Made by a program: the position numbers and the translations under genes. Shown one piece after another: positions 27,069-35,435 of a stretch of 64,000 nucleotides of DNA. This DNA comes from Maricaulis sp947259345 (GTDB lineage: Bacteria > Pseudomonadota > Alphaproteobacteria > Caulobacterales > Maricaulaceae): contig OZ244254.1 in the NCBI GenBank assembly GCA_965217205.1, positions 1,612,001 through 1,676,000 on the forward strand, written 5' to 3'. The notes beneath the pieces were generated by a model. The model was not told the DNA's origin. It did no database searches and saw only the letters and a program-made list of their open reading frames with translations. The first letter of the stretch is position 1. Each line of letters begins with the position of its first letter.

Positions 27069-28372
27069 GATATCGCTCGACACGCAGCGAAGCGCCGACG
27101 GTTCTCGCGGACGCCGCGCTGCGCGCCGGTGTCGCGCCGGATGGCGGGCTCTACATGCCGGAGCAATTGCCGCGCTTCAGCGTCGCGGATTTCAGCGAGA
27201 CGCCGGATCTGCCCGGTCTGGCCGCCAAACTCCTCGCCCCCTTCTTTGCCGACACGCCCGTCCAAACCGCCATGGCGGATATCTGCGCCGACGCGTTCAA
27301 CTTTCCCTGCCCGCGCGTCCGCCCGGACGCCCGCGAAGACGCGCCCGACATTCTCGAACTCTTCCACGGCCCGACCGGCGCCTTCAAGGATTTCGGCGCC
27401 CGCTTCCTCTTTCGCGCTTTCGGGGCGCTGGGTCAGACCTCGGACCGCCCAGCCACTGTGCTGGTCGCGACCTCGGGCGATACCGGCGGCGCGGTCGGCT
27501 GCGCGGCAGAAGGTGTCGCCGGAACACGCGCGGTTATCCTGTTTCCCGCCGGGCGGATCTCCGCCTTTCAGGAGCACCAGCTATGCTGCTGGCAAGCCCC
27601 GGTCGAAGCGGCCCGCATCGAAGGTGATTTCGATGCCTGCCAGGCGCTGGTCAAAACCGCCTTCGCCGACCCGGAACTCAGCCGCGCTCATAACCTGACC
27701 TCGGCCAATTCGATCAGTATCGGCCGCTTCCTGCCGCAAATGACCTATTGGGCCCGTGCCGCCCTCGATGTGTATGCCGAAACCGGCGAGCCCCCCGGCC
27801 TCATCATCCCGACGGGCAATCTGGGCAATGCCTTCGCGGCCGTGCTGGCCCGCACCTGCGGCCTGCCGATCGGCCCGATCGTGTTGGCGACCAATGCCAA
27901 TACCACGCTGGCCGACTGGTTCCGGTCAGGACGCTATGAAGGGCGCCCCTCCATCGCCACGCTCGCCAATGCCATGGATGTCGGCGCGCCGAGCAATTTC
28001 GAACGTCTGGCGGCCCTGGAAGACAGCCAGATCGAAAGCGTGGTCTCGGTTGACGATAAACACATCAAGACGCGCATGAAGACGGTTTTCGACGAAACCG
28101 GCTATATCGCCTGTCCGCATACCGCGACAGCACTGGAAGCGTTCGAGCGGCTCGACCCCGACCCGCGCCAGTCGCGCCGTTGGATCGTCGGCGCGACGGC
28201 CCATCCGGGCAAGTTCGCCGATATTGTCGAGGCCGTCATCGGTCAGCCCGTCGATTTGCCGGCAACCTTGCGCGCCGTGCTGGAGCGCCCGGTCCGCTGC
28301 CACGACATCGCGCCGGACAAGGCCGCGCTGGCAAACCTGCTCGGCGGCAAGGCGCACGATCGCGTCGACTGA
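27065..28372 (+). CDS. thrC: Threonine synthase
   Basis: 435 residues. A pyridoxal-phosphate enzyme that turns O-phosphohomoserine into threonine. The PLP lysine lies in HGPTGAFKDFGARF (~residue 108), the phosphate-binding Gly loop in TSGDTGGA, and the PLP-contact Asn in LTSANSISIGR. It is the class with the N-terminal RYxSTR motif (RYRSTRS), as in E. coli and yeast. Last gene of the thr operon; downstream lies the 357-bp structured region. Confidence 0.96.
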   Translation: MRYRSTRSEAPTVLADAALRAGVAPDGGLYMPEQLPRFSVADFSETPDLPGLAAKLLAPFFADTPVQTAMADICADAFNFPCPRVRPDAREDAPDILELFHGPTGAFKDFGARFLFRAFGALGQTSDRPATVLVATSGDTGGAVGCAAEGVAGTRAVILFPAGRISAFQEHQLCCWQAPVEAARIEGDFDACQALVKTAFADPELSRAHNLTSANSISIGRFLPQMTYWARAALDVYAETGEPPGLIIPTGNLGNAFAAVLARTCGLPIGPIVLATNANTTLADWFRSGRYEGRPSIATLANAMDVGAPSNFERLAALEDSQIESVVSVDDKHIKTRMKTVFDETGYIACPHTATALEAFERLDPDPRQSRRWIVGATAHPGKFADIVEAVIGQPVDLPATLRAVLERPVRCHDIAPDKAALANLLGGKAHDRVD

Positions 28373-28380
28373 ATGGACAC

Positions 28381-28532
28381 CCGGTGGTCCGGCCACCCAC
28401 CCGGGCGCACCGGGTCGGGCATGAACCGGCCTTGCGAGGGACTACCTGTACGGCCGGCTGGATGGTGAACCCGGACCACCGGATGACTGTGGCGCCTCTA
28501 CCCGCATCGCGCGAGCGCGCTGCGGACCACCG
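28381..28532 (+). ncRNA. Candidate structured RNA with two alternative closing stems
   Basis: A perfect 12-bp inverted repeat (28381-28392 with 28471-28482) encloses two internal hairpins (28399-28404 with 28410-28415, and 28426-28431 with 28452-28457), giving a three-way-junction shape. A second copy of CGGACCACCG at 28523-28532 can also pair with 28382-28391, so two folds exclude each other. It matches no riboswitch, SRP RNA, 6S or tRNA consensus I know. The strand is uncertain because the fold works on both. It may be the 3' end of the thr transcript, the 5' leader of the kinase gene or an independent RNA. The rest of the gap (28533-28729) has one more small hairpin at 28614-28627 and otherwise nothing I recognise. 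Confidence 0.35.
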
Positions 28533-28729
28533 CCCGGGTCTCTCAATGTGGGCGACTGCGCTTGATACCCAGTAGATTTCAAAACGATATGGCGCTGTAA
28601 TACGGCCAGCCATCCCCCGTTCGGGGGAGCGGTGCGGCCGACCTTATCGCGTAGGGTTCGATCCGGTCAGGCCATGAGGGTCCGGTGGCTCAGGCGACAG
28701 CTGCGCGCCAACGAATCGAGGGGGGAAAG

Positions 28730-30628
28730 ATGAAAACCGGGCTTGCGCTGTCGGCTCCGACTTTCCGCCTCTCTCTGATCCTGTTGATCGGACTGACGGC
28801 GCTCGCAATGCTCGGATGGCTGGCCATTCGCCCGCTCGAGCCCGGCGGTCCGATCCGGCCGCTTTTCGCCCAGCCCTTCAGCTTCTGGCCGCAAGTCGGG
28901 GTCGGTTTCGGATCACTCGTCCTGTCCGGCTGGGTCTGGGCCCTGAGGCCGCGCGATTTGGCAACGCGCCTGTTTGCCTTCTCGGGCCTGGCCACGCTGA
29001 CCTTCACCTTCGCCGCCGCCGCGCTCGACATCCAGGGTGCGCCGCTGGCGGACAGCACCTTCTACGCGATCCTGATGCTGAATGCCGGCGGGGCCTCGGC
29101 CTTTGGCATCATCTTTATCGCCCTCTTCCTGGTCTATCCGGGCAATCTGCGCCTGGGCCGCACCGCAGCCCTGGTCATCGGCGGCGCGTTCGCCCTGTGG
29201 ACCCTGCTCGCCCTGCTGGGCCATCTCCCGCCCGCCCTGGCCAGCGTGCACCTGATCACCACACTGGAGATGATCGGGATCGTGGTCGCAGTCGGTCTGC
29301 AATACCTCACCACAAGACGCGACCCGACCACCCATGCCATCGCCGTCTGGTTTGGCCTCGCTGTCCTGTTCGGCGCCGGCGGTTTCATCACGCTTAATGC
29401 CGTGCCCAATACGCTCGGCTTTGCGCCCCTTCTCCGGGCGGAATATGCTTTCTGTTTCTTTGGCCTGATCTATCTCGGTGTGGCCGCAGGCCTGCGCCGC
29501 TATCGGCTCTTCGAGCTCGGCGACTGGGCGTTCCGCATCCTGTTCTACGCCGCCGGCACCGGCCTTCTCCTTGCCCTGGACGCGGCCCTGATCTTCCTTC
29601 TGCCAATCGGGCCGGGCTCCGCTTTCGGCCTCTCCCTCCTTCTGGTCGCCTTCACCTACCTGCCGCTGCGCGATGCCCTGTCCCGCCGCTTCATGCCGCG
29701 CAGCCGACTGCGCGAGGATGAATTGTTCGGAGCCGTGGTCGGCGTCGCCCTGGAACCGGTTCGCGCCAAACGCGCAGAGCGCTGGTCACGATTGCTCGGG
29801 GAGACATTCAATACCCTGGAGACGCGGGTCGATCCGACCCCGTTGGCGCGGCCGGAAATCGCCGAGGAAGGCCTCTCCCTGCGCCTGCCGGCCCTGACCG
29901 GTATTCCCTCCCTCACCCTGCGCTATCCCTGGGGCGGACGCGGCCTGTTCGGGCCGGCCCAACTGCGTCTGGCGCGCCGCTTGATTGATCTCATGGCCCA
30001 TGCCGAAGCCAGCCGCGATGCCTATGATCGGGGCGTTGCCGAGGAACGCGGACGCATTGCCCGGGATATGCATGACAATATTGGCGCGCAATTGCTCGGC
30101 GCGCTCCACTCCGCCGATGGTGACCGCAAGGATCTGATGATCCGGGAGACGCTCACCGATCTGCGCGACATCATCAATAATGCCGCAACACCCGGTCTTG
30201 ATCTCGAGGAGACCCTGGCCGAATTGCGCGTCGAGACGGCCGACCGGCTGAGCGCCGTCGGGATCGAGCTCGACTGGTCAATGGAGATCGGTCAGGCCCC
30301 TGACCTCACGACCGGCGGCACGCACGCCCTGCGCTCCATTATCCGCGAGGCGGTCAGCAATACGATCAAGCATTCCGGAGCCCGTTGCCTGACGGTCAGC
30401 GCGACCCGTGAAGCGGGTCAGGCCGAGCTGGTCATCATGGATGACGGCAAGGGGATCGTCGCCCAAACCGGCCGCGAGGGGCACGGGCTCGCCAATATGC
30501 AAAGTCGCTCCCGGAGCCTGAAGGGAAGGCTCGAGATGAGTTCGGACGAGACCGGCACCCGCATCCGGCTGACCTTTCCGCTGGCGGCGGCCGCTGCCGG
30601 AACCGACGCTTCGAAAGGGCCCTCATGA
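28730..30628 (+). CDS. Membrane sensor histidine kinase (NarL-partner type)
   Basis: 632 residues from ATG 28730 (GGGGGAA upstream). About eight or nine transmembrane helices cover residues ~12-330, with no obvious periplasmic sensor domain, so the signal is probably sensed within or near the membrane. A short linker follows, then the HisKA_3 dimerisation box with the phospho-accepting His in ARDMHDNIGAQ (~residue 448). The HATPase domain has N box REAVSNTIKHS, G1 MDDGKG and G2 GHGLANM. It overlaps the response regulator gene at 30625 by ATGA, so the two form a coupled two-component system. Stimulus unknown. Confidence 0.92.
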   Translation: MKTGLALSAPTFRLSLILLIGLTALAMLGWLAIRPLEPGGPIRPLFAQPFSFWPQVGVGFGSLVLSGWVWALRPRDLATRLFAFSGLATLTFTFAAAALDIQGAPLADSTFYAILMLNAGGASAFGIIFIALFLVYPGNLRLGRTAALVIGGAFALWTLLALLGHLPPALASVHLITTLEMIGIVVAVGLQYLTTRRDPTTHAIAVWFGLAVLFGAGGFITLNAVPNTLGFAPLLRAEYAFCFFGLIYLGVAAGLRRYRLFELGDWAFRILFYAAGTGLLLALDAALIFLLPIGPGSAFGLSLLLVAFTYLPLRDALSRRFMPRSRLREDELFGAVVGVALEPVRAKRAERWSRLLGETFNTLETRVDPTPLARPEIAEEGLSLRLPALTGIPSLTLRYPWGGRGLFGPAQLRLARRLIDLMAHAEASRDAYDRGVAEERGRIARDMHDNIGAQLLGALHSADGDRKDLMIRETLTDLRDIINNAATPGLDLEETLAELRVETADRLSAVGIELDWSMEIGQAPDLTTGGTHALRSIIREAVSNTIKHSGARCLTVSATREAGQAELVIMDDGKGIVAQTGREGHGLANMQSRSRSLKGRLEMSSDETGTRIRLTFPLAAAAAGTDASKGPS

Positions 30629-31269
30629 CCCGTATCCTCATCGTTGAAGATGTCACAGAGACCCGTCGCTGGCTGGGCGAGATCGCTCACGCGGCCTTCC
30701 CTGACTGCACGATAAGCGAGGCCGACAGCATGCGCACCGGGCTGGCTGAAGCCGCTCGCACGGATTGCGACATCGCCCTCATTGATCTCGGCCTGCCTGA
30801 CGGCTCGGGCCTGGAAGTCCTGCGCAGCCTGCGCCTGGTCAATCCGGACGCCATCCCGATCGTCACCACGGTGATGGGCGATGACGCCCATATCGTCGCC
30901 GCCCTGTCAGCCGGCGCCCAGGGCTATCTCCTCAAGGAACATCCGGCCGAAATGCTGACCCGGCAACTGGTCCAGCTGGCCGACGGCACACCGGCCCTCT
31001 CTCCCTCGATCGCGCGCCGGATCATGGAACATTTCCGCTTCACCGGCCCGGCCGCGGACCCGGAAGAAGACCTGACCAATCGCGAAAAGGAAGTGCTCGG
31101 CCTGATCGGCCGCGGCCTGCGCAACAGCGATGTCGCCAAGGCGCTGGAACTGGCCGAAAGCACCGTCGCCAGCCATATCAAGTCGATCTATCGCAAGCTG
31201 GGGATATCGTCCCGCGCCGAGGCCAGCTGGCACGCGACGCGAATGGGACTGACGACGGGGGAGACTTAG
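30625..31269 (+). CDS. NarL/FixJ-type response regulator
   Basis: 214 residues. Receiver domain ~1-120: acidic pair ILIVEDV, phospho-accepting Asp in DIALIDLGLPDG (~residue 54), Thr/Ser region in TTVMGDD and the Lys in YLLKEH. LuxR-type helix-turn-helix at ~150-210: LTNREKEVLGLIGRGLRNSD and ESTVASHIKSIYRKL. It should bind DNA as a phosphorylated dimer. Partner of the overlapping kinase gene. Confidence 0.95.
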   Translation: MTRILIVEDVTETRRWLGEIAHAAFPDCTISEADSMRTGLAEAARTDCDIALIDLGLPDGSGLEVLRSLRLVNPDAIPIVTTVMGDDAHIVAALSAGAQGYLLKEHPAEMLTRQLVQLADGTPALSPSIARRIMEHFRFTGPAADPEEDLTNREKEVLGLIGRGLRNSDVAKALELAESTVASHIKSIYRKLGISSRAEASWHATRMGLTTGET

Positions 31270-31302
31270 CGCAACGACCTCCGCCTGGCGCTCGAGAGGC
31301 GC

Positions 31303-31336
31303 AAAAAAACCCTGCGCCGAAAGCACAGGGTTTTCT
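31303..31336 (+). terminator. Terminator after the two-component genes
   Basis: ACCCTGCGC pairs with GCACAGGGT around GCCGAAA-type loop sequence, flanked by an A run before and a T-rich run after, so it could work in both directions. It lies ~35 bp past the response regulator stop. Confidence 0.85.
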
Positions 31337-31456
31337 TTGGGTGCGGGGGTAGGATTTGGTCGCAACCGCAACAAATCCGTCGTTCCGTTCGCGGTTCGTG
31401 CCAAGGCGTGACGCCGGTCACAGGCGGCGGACGGCACCCTCGGTAATACCGACACC

Positions 31457-31573
31457 ATGAACGGATACGAAAAGCACTCACGCGCCTATGGCGGGCCTAA
31501 GGTGACAGGATGGAGTATCGCCCTGGCCGTCGCCGGCATCGCCTGCCTTGTGACCATCGCGCTACTGGGATAG
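31457..31573 (+). CDS. Small single-helix membrane protein
   Basis: 38 residues. Twenty polar residues (NGYEKHSRAYGGPKVTG) are followed by one transmembrane helix (WSIALAVAGIACLVTIALL). The frame, the clean hydrophobic segment and codon use like its neighbours support a real gene, but no clear ribosome site is seen. Function unknown. Confidence 0.45.
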   Translation: MNGYEKHSRAYGGPKVTGWSIALAVAGIACLVTIALLG

Positions 31574-31618
31574 AGACCGGCTACCGGGGCGGTGGGGCAA
31601 GAGGCAGGAAGACTGCCC

Positions 31619-31885
31619 ATGACCACGCCCATGCCCCGGATAGCCGCCTATCTGTGGACCTGTGATCGCTGCCACGCGAAACGCATCTGGCCGCTCAAGC
31701 GCCACCCCTCGCCCGCCACAGTGAAGCGCGCCCGGGCCGAAGCCGACCGGCGCCTGCGGTGTGAGCGATGCGGATCGAGCGGCTTTCTGGAATGCTTCTG
31801 GGAGAATGGGTGGGGTGGAGCGGATCAGCTGGCCGCGCAGGTGGCCTCTAGCCAGCCGCGCTCGACCCAGCCTCAAAAAGATTAA
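31619..31885 (+). CDS. Small zinc-ribbon-like protein
   Basis: 88 residues from ATG 31619 (AGGAAG 8 bases upstream). Two Cys pairs (CDRC at ~14-17 and CERC at ~46-49) spaced by ~30 mainly basic residues suggest a zinc ribbon. The C-terminus is low complexity. It is on the plus strand and overlaps the last prophage gene (minus) by 38 bp, so it may be the first host gene next to the element or a phage accessory gene. Function unknown. Confidence 0.6.
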   Translation: MTTPMPRIAAYLWTCDRCHAKRIWPLKRHPSPATVKRARAEADRRLRCERCGSSGFLECFWENGWGGADQLAAQVASSQPRSTQPQKD

Positions 31886-32306
31886 GGGCCAACGAGAACA
31901 TCTGCCCGCCAAAAGCCACAACAGCGACAATGAGAGCCACAACCGCTATCCCGGTGCCAATCACAGTCGTCTTGGTAGATTGCGCGGTCGACTTCACCAA
32001 CCCCAACTCGTCTTTCAGGCCAGACAAGCTACTCGAAATCACCTTTAACTCAGCTACCACAGCGGAGAATTTCGCATCGGTCCGCGCCTCGGCCGCTTCG
32101 AGCTTCAAGTCGATTAAGCGCTCATCGATGGACATCGGAATTCCTGCTTCCTTGGGCGCCCGGGCGCGATTGCTTGCAGAGCGTACAGTACCGGACACTG
32201 ATTGAACTGTATCCTGAACGCCAGTTGACGCAATGGCCAGCGGCGTGACTGCCGTGGACGCCATCAGGCTCGCCGCAACCGACTTGATCTTGTAGTCGTC
32301 GATCAT
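31848..32306 (-). CDS. Phage membrane protein with coiled coil
   Basis: 152 residues. A polar N-terminus, then a coiled-coil segment (~60-110, starting SIDERLIDLKLEAAEAR), then one C-terminal transmembrane helix (~115-140). An internal ATG before SIDERL could give a shorter product that is the more familiar phage form. Last gene of the late operon; overlaps its upstream neighbour by ATGA. Function unknown; a role near lysis or exclusion is only positional. Confidence 0.7.
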   Translation of the reverse strand: MIDDYKIKSVAASLMASTAVTPLAIASTGVQDTVQSVSGTVRSASNRARAPKEAGIPMSIDERLIDLKLEAAEARTDAKFSAVVAELKVISSSLSGLKDELGLVKSTAQSTKTTVIGTGIAVVALIVAVVAFGGQMFSLALNLFEAGSSAAG

Positions 32307-32605
32307 TCGCTGGCCGCGTCCGCCGCAGCTTCGTCGCTCTCGTCGCTGACGTTCAAGATAATGCGTGCCATCTGCAAAGCAACTTCCTTCGGAAGCACCA
32401 TGCTCGCAACATTACGGGAAGCCGCGCCCGTCGGCATTTTCCCCTCTTCATCCGGCTTCTCAGCCAGTTCGAAATTGAACTGCTCCCGGAAGACAATAAT
32501 CGTCTGATCGGGAAACGGGACCACCTGAACGGAATTGGCCCACACGCGAGGCACATTAAAACCGATCGAGTGTGCCGCATCTTGTGCAACGTTCTCTTCA
32601 GCCAT
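32303..32605 (-). CDS. Small phage protein of unknown function
   Basis: 100 residues, acidic C-terminus. The central part reads as a beta-rich small domain (VQVVPFPDQTIIVFREQFNF), followed by VASMVLPKEVALQMARIIL, a layout loosely like DUF3467-type proteins. Coupled by ATGA to the next gene. Confidence 0.65.
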   Translation of the reverse strand: MAEENVAQDAAHSIGFNVPRVWANSVQVVPFPDQTIIVFREQFNFELAEKPDEEGKMPTGAASRNVASMVLPKEVALQMARIILNVSDESDEAAADAASE

Positions 32606-32703
32606 CAGAAGATCCTATTTTCTCGACCGCGAATGCCTACAGGACCAATTTTCTGTGTCAACCCAAACGGCTGCCGATAGCGGCACTCCGCCGCCCCCCG
32701 CTA

Positions 32704-33009
32704 TCATTGGAACACGGTTGGCATTCCGCACGCCTCCCGAGCCACAGCCACCAGCTCCCAGCCACGGCGGGAGTGCGCAACAAGCGCCTCATTCCAGTCC
32801 AGCCACAGGCCCAAGGCCTCGGCTTCTTCCTGGGTGAGTGGCTGCACCACGCCGGCGCCATCCGGCAGTTCCGGCTCTTCGGGCGGCTCCGCACAGATGC
32901 GCGGATCAATCGCCCTCGGTGCCAGGGTCGGGAGCTCGAACCTCTCCCCCCATCCCGAGCAACTCGCCAGCAGGCAACAGACGGCGCACAGGGCAATGAT
33001 CTTCGTCAT
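32704..33009 (-). CDS. Outer-membrane spanin subunit (Rz1-like lipoprotein)
   Basis: 101 residues from ATG 33009. A lipoprotein signal with lipobox LLASC (~residues 13-17) precedes a Pro-rich stretch (EPPEEPELP), as in o-spanins. It overlaps the i-spanin gene by 104 bp in another frame, an arrangement found for Rz/Rz1 pairs. It should bridge to the inner-membrane partner and fuse the two membranes in the last step of lysis. Confidence 0.75.
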   Translation of the reverse strand: MTKIIALCAVCCLLASCSGWGERFELPTLAPRAIDPRICAEPPEEPELPDGAGVVQPLTQEEAEALGLWLDWNEALVAHSRRGWELVAVAREACGMPTVFQ

Positions 33010-33334
33010 GGGTGATCTCCGTAGGCAGTAGGGACGCGCGGCGCTCCTGTGCCGCCTCCATGTCTGCAATGACGCCTTTCCAATACCGACGCTCCTCGGT
33101 GATGGCGTCGACGCACTGATTGTTCTCTTCGGCGCGCAGGGTTTCTGCTTCGCCGACCACCTCGACCACCGCGTCTGTGCTCTCGGCTCGTGGCCGCAAC
33201 CGGTCGACCGTGGCCTGCATGCCAATGATCGGAGCGAAGTAGAGGGAAGCCGCACCAGCAACCATGCCGACTGAGAAGGTCGTGCCGGCAGTGGCCGGGA
33301 ACGCGACCAGGGCGGAGAGGAAGGTTTTCAGCAT
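32906..33334 (-). CDS. Inner-membrane spanin subunit (Rz-like)
   Basis: 142 residues from ATG 33334 (GGGGA upstream). One N-terminal transmembrane helix (~8-32) is followed by a long helical, coiled-coil periplasmic part (~38-90, including EVVGEAETLRAEENN) with a Cys. Located directly after the endolysin block and overlapping the lipoprotein gene in a shifted frame. These features together mark an i-spanin. Confidence 0.72.
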   Translation of the reverse strand: MLKTFLSALVAFPATAGTTFSVGMVAGAASLYFAPIIGMQATVDRLRPRAESTDAVVEVVGEAETLRAEENNQCVDAITEERRYWKGVIADMEAAQERRASLLPTEITHDEDHCPVRRLLPAGELLGMGGEVRAPDPGTEGD

Positions 33335-33621
33335 GACACCCACTCCCCGTTACGGAGCCAGCCGTGCCAACGGCAAGGCATGCCGGTATTGAACACGGAT
33401 GGGTGAAGTGTCGGATTGTCGAGCGTGCCGCTGAAGGTCCAACCCTGATCAGGGCCAACCGGCTTGGTATTGACCCAGCTCTCATTGCCGCAACCACACG
33501 GACACCGGAAGCGAAGGCCCAACAGACCCTCGGAGCTTTCCACCGGTTCGAAGGCGCCGGCTTGCAAGCCCTCGCCTTCGCGGATGAACGCTACCCGTTT
33601 TGCTGAAATGGTTGTCGTCAT
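33328..33621 (-). CDS. DUF6527 family phage protein
   Basis: 97 residues from ATG 33621. The Cys-rich motif FRCPCGCGNES and the C-terminal blocks NPTLHPSV and CRWHGWLRNGEW match the DUF6527 pattern as I remember it. It is commonly found next to phage endolysin genes, as here. Probably zinc binding; function unknown. Overlaps the endolysin gene by ATGA. Confidence 0.75.
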   Translation of the reverse strand: MTTTISAKRVAFIREGEGLQAGAFEPVESSEGLLGLRFRCPCGCGNESWVNTKPVGPDQGWTFSGTLDNPTLHPSVFNTGMPCRWHGWLRNGEWVSC

Positions 33622-34103
33622 CCCTCGCCCTCCGTCACCCGGCCGGCGCGAAAAGGCGCGTAGCCGTGCGACGCTTTCTGCAACATCTGGCCTCGGCGGG
33701 CAGCGCCATAGCCGACATGAATCCTCGTCTGGCCGGGATAGAAGATGGCCTGATCGAAGTCGCGGACATCCTGAACAACCCGCATCAACACCCTCGGGGA
33801 GACGGCCAGACCGTCGGCGCGCCATGCCTTGAAGTCTGCCGCCAGGCCGGACCGATGGTCGGACGTACTCGACCCGCCCACCGCCTGGTTCAACCGCTCG
33901 CAGCGGAAACCGCTTGTGATCTGTAGCCAGACCGGCTCACCGAGCGCCCTGTTCAGGAAGTCGCGGACCTCCTGGAGCTTCTCCGCGACGACTTTGATGT
34001 TCGCTAGTTCCGTCGGCGACGGCTGGTTCGCGATGCCGAGGCGATCAGCCGTTTCGGACGCCAGGAACTCGCCGAGCGTGAAGTTCTCTGTGAGCTTAGT
34101 CAT
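33618..34103 (-). CDS. Peptidase M15 endolysin
   Basis: 161 residues from ATG 34103. The M15_3 D-alanyl-D-alanine peptidase zinc site is complete: His and Asp in TSDHRSGLAADF (~residues 78-89) and the late His in RIHVGYG (~139). ITSGFRCERLNQAVGG is the family's leading block. It cleaves peptidoglycan cross-links or stem peptides. No signal peptide, so a holin is needed; holin-like genes lie just upstream. Confidence 0.9.
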   Translation of the reverse strand: MTKLTENFTLGEFLASETADRLGIANQPSPTELANIKVVAEKLQEVRDFLNRALGEPVWLQITSGFRCERLNQAVGGSSTSDHRSGLAADFKAWRADGLAVSPRVLMRVVQDVRDFDQAIFYPGQTRIHVGYGAARRGQMLQKASHGYAPFRAGRVTEGEG

Positions 34104-34425
34104 TGCTATCGCCCTCCCGTCTTGAGCGGCGAATATCATCGACCGCCTCAAAGATCGTCTTGCCCCGCAGCGTCGCAATCGTCACCGGGCCAGTGATGAT
34201 CCCAAGCGCGATCGCCAGCACAACGGCCCATTCTGGAATGAAAGGCGCCTGGCGGGCCGTGTATCCAAACACCGCGCCGGCCGCGAGGGCTGCGGCGGCG
34301 TAGCTCCAGCTGCGCTGAACACCCGGCTGAAAGAACACCAGCAGGACAATCAGTCCGATTGCCACGACCAGAATGTCGAACATGTCGCCTATGAGGACGT
34401 TCAGGCGGTTCCAAGCCTCTTGCAT
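34096..34425 (-). CDS. Holin-like membrane protein
   Basis: 109 residues from ATG 34425. Three hydrophobic helices (~15-34, 38-56, 63-85) and a charged C-terminus ending RRSRREGDSND suit a class I holin. It overlaps the endolysin gene by 8 bp. Assignment rests on size, topology and position only. Confidence 0.65.
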   Translation of the reverse strand: MQEAWNRLNVLIGDMFDILVVAIGLIVLLVFFQPGVQRSWSYAAAALAAGAVFGYTARQAPFIPEWAVVLAIALGIITGPVTIATLRGKTIFEAVDDIRRSRREGDSND

Positions 34426-34838
34426 CAGACTTTCTCCGTGCGAAAGCGCAGCGCAGTGCCGCAGTGCAGAACGATCAGGGCGGACCCCAGAAGAATATGC
34501 GGCATGGCTTGATCGAGGCTGGCGCCGTACCCCAGCTTTCGCCATGAGAACTCGAGCAGGAACTGCATGGTTCGCAGAGCACCGATCAGGCTCCCGAAGG
34601 CTGTCCCGAACACGCCCAAGGCGACGAAATCACGTGATCGCCATTCCCGGCTCGACATGGGCCGGCCGAACACCCAGCGGGTCGCATCCACCACCAGGCA
34701 CATTGGCGCGGCCGGCGGCCGGTCATAGGCGCGGTGAAGCGCTCTCCCCCCGGCGATAGCCGCGACGATATAGGCGATGAAGGCCCAGAAGTATGCGAGC
34801 AGGTTCAGCCAGCCCAGCAGTGTTGCGGGCAAATCCAT
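34425..34838 (-). CDS. Phage membrane protein, possible second holin or antiholin
   Basis: 137 residues; AAAGGAA precedes the ATG. Three helices (~8-30, 72-92, 108-125) separated by a basic loop. Its stop overlaps the start of the holin-like gene (TGATG). Family not recognised. Confidence 0.6.
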   Translation of the reverse strand: MDLPATLLGWLNLLAYFWAFIAYIVAAIAGGRALHRAYDRPPAAPMCLVVDATRWVFGRPMSSREWRSRDFVALGVFGTAFGSLIGALRTMQFLLEFSWRKLGYGASLDQAMPHILLGSALIVLHCGTALRFRTEKV

Positions 34839-34854
34839 TGCAGTTCCTTTCAGG

Positions 34855-34880
34855 CATGAAAAAGCCCGCCGAAGCGGGCG
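34855..34880 (-). terminator. Intrinsic terminator between tail and lysis genes
   Basis: GCCCGC (34864-34869) pairs with GCGGGC (34874-34879). On the minus strand a T tract follows and leads into CATGCC, the same tail seen at three other terminators here. Confidence 0.75.
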
Positions 34881-34904
34881 GGTGTTCGGCGGTGCGGCGA
34901 CGAT

Positions 34905-35435
34905 CTACGGCCAGCCGGAGGTGAGATCGACGGCGTTCAATTCTTCCCGGTCGCTGGCCGCAAGGATTGCATCAACCAGCGCCTTCTCATTGTCGAAGCA
35001 GGCTTGGATATGCGTGTCGATCGCCGCGCCATAGGCCCGCAATTGCGTGCGGGTCCAGGAGCGCCAGTCCGCCGCCGTCAGCTTGAAGGTGACGGGATCA
35101 TCACTGTCCGCCTCATCCAGCGCCATGATCTTGGCGGCCAGAGGCGCAATCGCCGGGTCAGCATAGGCCGTCACGCCGTCATAGGTGAAGGTCAGACAGC
35201 GCTGCCAGCGTTCCGCCGCAGCCGCCGCAATGGCCGCGCTCCTCGCCGCTTCCAGCGGGTCGCCGGTTGGCAGGGCTGACAGGGTGTCGTGATGCACGGC
35301 ATGGGCCGGATCGGAGAGAACGCCTTCGCCAAGGATGTAGACGCCATGTCCGTAATGCACAGGGACAAGCCGGGACGCCTGCCCTGCCGTGAGTGAACGC
35401 AGGCTCTCTGCCTGCGACTCGGTCATCAGGATCAT
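34905..35435 (-). CDS. DUF4376-like tail fibre accessory protein
   Basis: 176 residues. The C-terminal ~110 residues follow the DUF4376 style: an Ala-rich helix (EAARSAAIAAAAAERWQ), a segment with FTYDGVTAYADP, then VTFKLTAADWRSWTRTQLRAYGAAI. Such proteins sit just after tail fibre genes and are thought to help fibre assembly. The start overlaps the fibre stop (TGATG). Confidence 0.65.
   Translation of the reverse strand: MILMTESQAESLRSLTAGQASRLVPVHYGHGVYILGEGVLSDPAHAVHHDTLSALPTGDPLEAARSAAIAAAAAERWQRCLTFTYDGVTAYADPAIAPLAAKIMALDEADSDDPVTFKLTAADWRSWTRTQLRAYGAAIDTHIQACFDNEKALVDAILAASDREELNAVDLTSGWP

Noticed and set aside
28381..28482. The structured region as SRP (4.5S) RNA or another known riboswitch
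   Set aside because: The conserved SRP tip (GGAAGGAAGCAGCC) and known riboswitch cores (TPP, B12, SAM-II, glycine) are absent.
28655..28664. GGTTCGATCC resembling a tRNA T-loop
   Set aside because: The flanking bases do not form a T stem, and no anticodon arm or CCA end can be drawn.
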